A DNA stretch of 64,000 nucleotides from Pseudomonas sp. KU26590. Lineage in GTDB: Bacteria; Pseudomonadota; Gammaproteobacteria; Pseudomonadales; Pseudomonadaceae. Made by a program: the position numbers and the translations under genes. This document shows positions 62,514-64,000 of this stretch, in pieces. Position 1 is the stretch's first letter; each line of letters starts with the position of its first letter. The DNA lies in contig NZ_CP110644.1 in assembly GCF_026153515.1 (NCBI RefSeq), positions 3,873,501-3,937,500 on the forward strand. The letters are read 5' to 3'. The notes beneath the pieces were generated by a model that made no database searches, had not been told where the DNA came from, and worked only from the letters and a program-made list of their open reading frames with translations.

Positions 62514-63068
62514 CTAAGGCGCCGACCCCAGGCGCAGGCCATTCCTGATCTGCAACACTTCGTCTTTATGGGCCGCATAGCCTTGCGCCGAGCCGGCGTA
62601 TGACAACGACCACGCCAGTTCCGGACTGGCCGCCGCCACCAGCGTCTGGGTCATGACGTGATTGCCGTTCTGGGTGATCGTGCACGTGGTCTCCATCGCC
62701 GGGACGTTGCTCAGTGTGCTGTCCTTCATCCGCGTGCAGACACTCTGAAAGCCGCCGCGGGCAAAATTGACTTGCACCGCCTTGCGCATTTCCAGCAACA
62801 CGCTCTGTACGTTGACCGAATGACCGGGCTGCAGCTGCGTCTGGGTCAGCTCGACCACCATGGCCGGATCACCGTTCTGATCGTTTTTGACTGCACGCTG
62901 TCGTAGTTGCACGGCCGGCTGGCCCTCGCTCGCCGGCGGCTGGGGCAGCGCTTCAACGTCCCAGCCTTCGGGCCAGATGACCATGGCGTCCGCCGAAGAC
63001 GCGACGCCCGGGATCATCAGCACGAAACAGAAAGCAACGCGGGCGCATGAGCGCAATGAGAGATGCAT
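62514..63068 (-). CDS. DUF4946 secreted protein
   Basis: The 184-residue protein has a signal peptide (about 1-26, VAFCFVLMIPGVASSADA) and a mature part with VIWPEGWDVEALPQPPASE at its start, the wording of the DUF4946 family of Pseudomonas. Two Cys (VCTRMK and TTCTIT) in the mature part may form a disulfide. Function unknown. It is convergent with the sRNA candidate. Confidence 0.7.
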   Translation of the reverse strand: MHLSLRSCARVAFCFVLMIPGVASSADAMVIWPEGWDVEALPQPPASEGQPAVQLRQRAVKNDQNGDPAMVVELTQTQLQPGHSVNVQSVLLEMRKAVQVNFARGGFQSVCTRMKDSTLSNVPAMETTCTITQNGNHVMTQTLVAAASPELAWSLSYAGSAQGYAAHKDEVLQIRNGLRLGSAP

Positions 63069-63217
63069 GGGCGGTACCTGAATGTCGAGCCGAGAAGTGT
63101 GAGCCGGTCATCCCTTGCCCACAAGCGGAACGCCGCGCTTTATGCGCCTTCGGTTTGGCGCGCCGGCCATGAGCCCGTATCATTACGCAACATTTTAGCG
63201 TTAACCCGGAGACCACC

Positions 63218-63748
63218 ATGAGTCTGCACGACCTGAACACTTTCCCCGGCGTCACGGCCACCCCGGACGCCTCGACCGCACAATTCGTGTTCAACCACAC
63301 CATGTTGCGCGTCAAGGACGCCACCGCTTCCCTCGACTTCTATACCCGCGTGCTGGGCTTTAGCCTGGTGGAAAAACGCGACTTCGCGGAAGCGGAATTC
63401 AGCCTGTACTTCCTGGCGCTGGTGGACAAAGCGCAAATCCCGCAGGACGATGCTGCGCGCAACGTCTGGATGAAAGGCATCCCCGGCGTGCTCGAACTGA
63501 CCCACAACCACGGCACCGAAAAAGACCCTGAGTTTTCCTATCACAACGGCAACGCCGACCCGCGCGGCTTCGGGCACATCTGCATCTCGGTGCCCGACGT
63601 GAAGGCTGCCTGCGCGCGCTTTGAGGCACTGGGCGTGGACTTCCAGAAACGCCTGACCGACGGCCGCATGAAAAGCCTGGCCTTCCTCAAAGACCCGGAT
63701 GGCTACTGGGTCGAAATCATCCAGCCAACGCCGGTAACGGGCGAGTAA
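63218..63748 (+). CDS. gloA: Lactoylglutathione lyase (glyoxalase I)
   Basis: The 176-residue protein is a vicinal-oxygen-chelate enzyme with metal ligands His27 (FNHTMLRV), Glu93 (VLELTHNHG), His120 (GFGHICIS) and Glu166 (YWVEIIQP). It converts the methylglyoxal-glutathione hemithioacetal to S-lactoylglutathione. Its length and N-terminal extension fit the long, Zn-type class of Pseudomonas. GGAG lies 6 bases before the ATG. Confidence 0.94.
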   Translation: MSLHDLNTFPGVTATPDASTAQFVFNHTMLRVKDATASLDFYTRVLGFSLVEKRDFAEAEFSLYFLALVDKAQIPQDDAARNVWMKGIPGVLELTHNHGTEKDPEFSYHNGNADPRGFGHICISVPDVKAACARFEALGVDFQKRLTDGRMKSLAFLKDPDGYWVEIIQPTPVTGE

Positions 63749-63837
63749 TCACGATCGCTCGGTGGGACGGGCCTTAATAGGGATAGGACTGGCTGCGACC
63801 TCGACTGTGGGACCGGCCATGACCTCGACTCTGGGAC

Positions 63838-63895
63838 CGGCCCTGACCTCGACCGTAGGACTGGCTTTAGCCGGGAAAGCGTCAGGCGTCACGCC
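63838..63895. repeat. REP unit reaching into the next gene's stop codon
   Basis: GTAGGACTGGCTTTAGCCGGG at 63856 is followed by AAAGCGTCAGGCGTCACGCCGC, the same tail that follows the REP at 12967. The tail contains the stop codon of the minus-strand gene entering from the right edge. Just upstream GGGACCGGCC occurs twice (63809, 63834) with GACCTCGAC repeats. Confidence 0.8.
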
Positions 63896-64000
63896 GCTTC
63901 TGTCGTTTGATGCACATCAATCAGACTTTCATCCACCAACACCTCGCCCTCCAGATCATCATCGGCATGCCCACTGATGACCTCGGCGATGAACGTCAGC
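63889..64000 (-). CDS. C-terminal fragment of an unidentified protein
   Basis: On the minus strand an open frame runs from the right edge to a TGA at 63889-63891, giving the last 36 residues, LTFIAEVISGHADDD followed by an acidic tail ending VHQTTEAA. The codon pattern looks real. The last residues and the stop lie in the tail of a REP unit, so the repeat may have replaced or extended the original 3' end. The family is not recognisable from this fragment. Confidence 0.5.
   Translation of the reverse strand, partial: LTFIAEVISGHADDDLEGEVLVDESLIDVHQTTEAA

Noticed and set aside
63762..63977. 71-codon plus-strand frame after gloA
   Set aside because: Its translation is repeats of the TSTVGPAL type created by REP and GACCTCGAC repeats; not a gene.
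1..64000. tRNA, rRNA, phage or plasmid functions
   Set aside because: No tRNA clover-leaf, rRNA segment, integrase, capsid, replication or conjugation gene was recognised on either strand.

Overview
The window looks like a chromosomal segment of a Pseudomonas of the fluorescens/syringae lineage. Evidence: the lexA2-imuA-imuB-dnaE2 mutagenesis cassette, a PtxS-controlled kguEKTD operon, a MexEF-OprN type efflux operon, an MvaT-family H-NS protein, DUF1652 and DUF4946 genes, and many copies of the Pseudomonas REP motif (GTGGGACCGGCTTTAGCCGGGAA and relatives). No rRNA, tRNA, CRISPR array or prophage was seen.

Region by region. 1-3.5 kb: the tail of an unidentified gene, a DUF1989 urea-amidolyase-associated type protein, then a LacI regulator with an inositol-dehydrogenase-like enzyme. 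3.5-4.4 kb: a tandem array of 170-bp REP-bearing units. 4.4-12.8 kb: DNA repair block on the minus strand (lexA2-imuA-imuB-dnaE2 translationally coupled, an ICL/PEPM-type enzyme, ogt, alkA). 13-14.6 kb: a membrane-anchored histidine phosphatase and a repeat-rich gap. 14.6-19.9 kb: 2-ketogluconate utilisation (ptxS, kguE, kguK, kguT, kguD) with two PtxS operators. 20.3-31.1 kb: a chemoreceptor, a DUF1652 protein, a UvrD-like helicase, pirin, phosphoglucomutase and an XPD/DinG-like helicase with a nuclease-like N-terminus. 31.7-34.8 kb: an unusual minus-strand cluster made of a 47-aa peptide, a PP-loop ATPase and a MocR-like protein. 35.2-37.6 kb: a quinone-oxidoreductase-like MDR enzyme and a divergent LysR.

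37.7-42.2 kb is an accessory island of small orphan genes that look like toxin-immunity proteins (two DUF4303-like, one DUF7832-like, one SMI1/KNR4 and one unknown), with degraded remnants, closed by a complete 1193-bp IS5-family element with a CTAA target duplication. 42.3-46 kb: HxlR regulator, Old Yellow Enzyme, a secreted NTF2-like protein and a Fic protein. 46-48.7 kb: LysR, D(-)-tartrate dehydratase and a NUDIX hydrolase. 48.9-52.9 kb: a complete FecI/FecR/TonB-receptor iron-uptake unit behind a Fur box. 53.3-59.2 kb: mexE-mexF-oprN type efflux operon with a terminator. 59.4-64 kb: a TPR protein, a haloacid-dehalogenase-like enzyme, an MvaT paralogue, a putative sRNA with GGA motifs, a DUF4946 secreted protein, glyoxalase I and the tail of an unidentified gene.

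The most interesting signals are: a roughly 300-bp intergenic repeat in four copies whose helices show compensatory base changes (a conserved folded element coupled to REP); the peptide/PP-loop/MocR cluster, which may be a peptide-modification pathway; and the orphan immunity island. All calls come from reading the sequence and from family knowledge; no database search was run.
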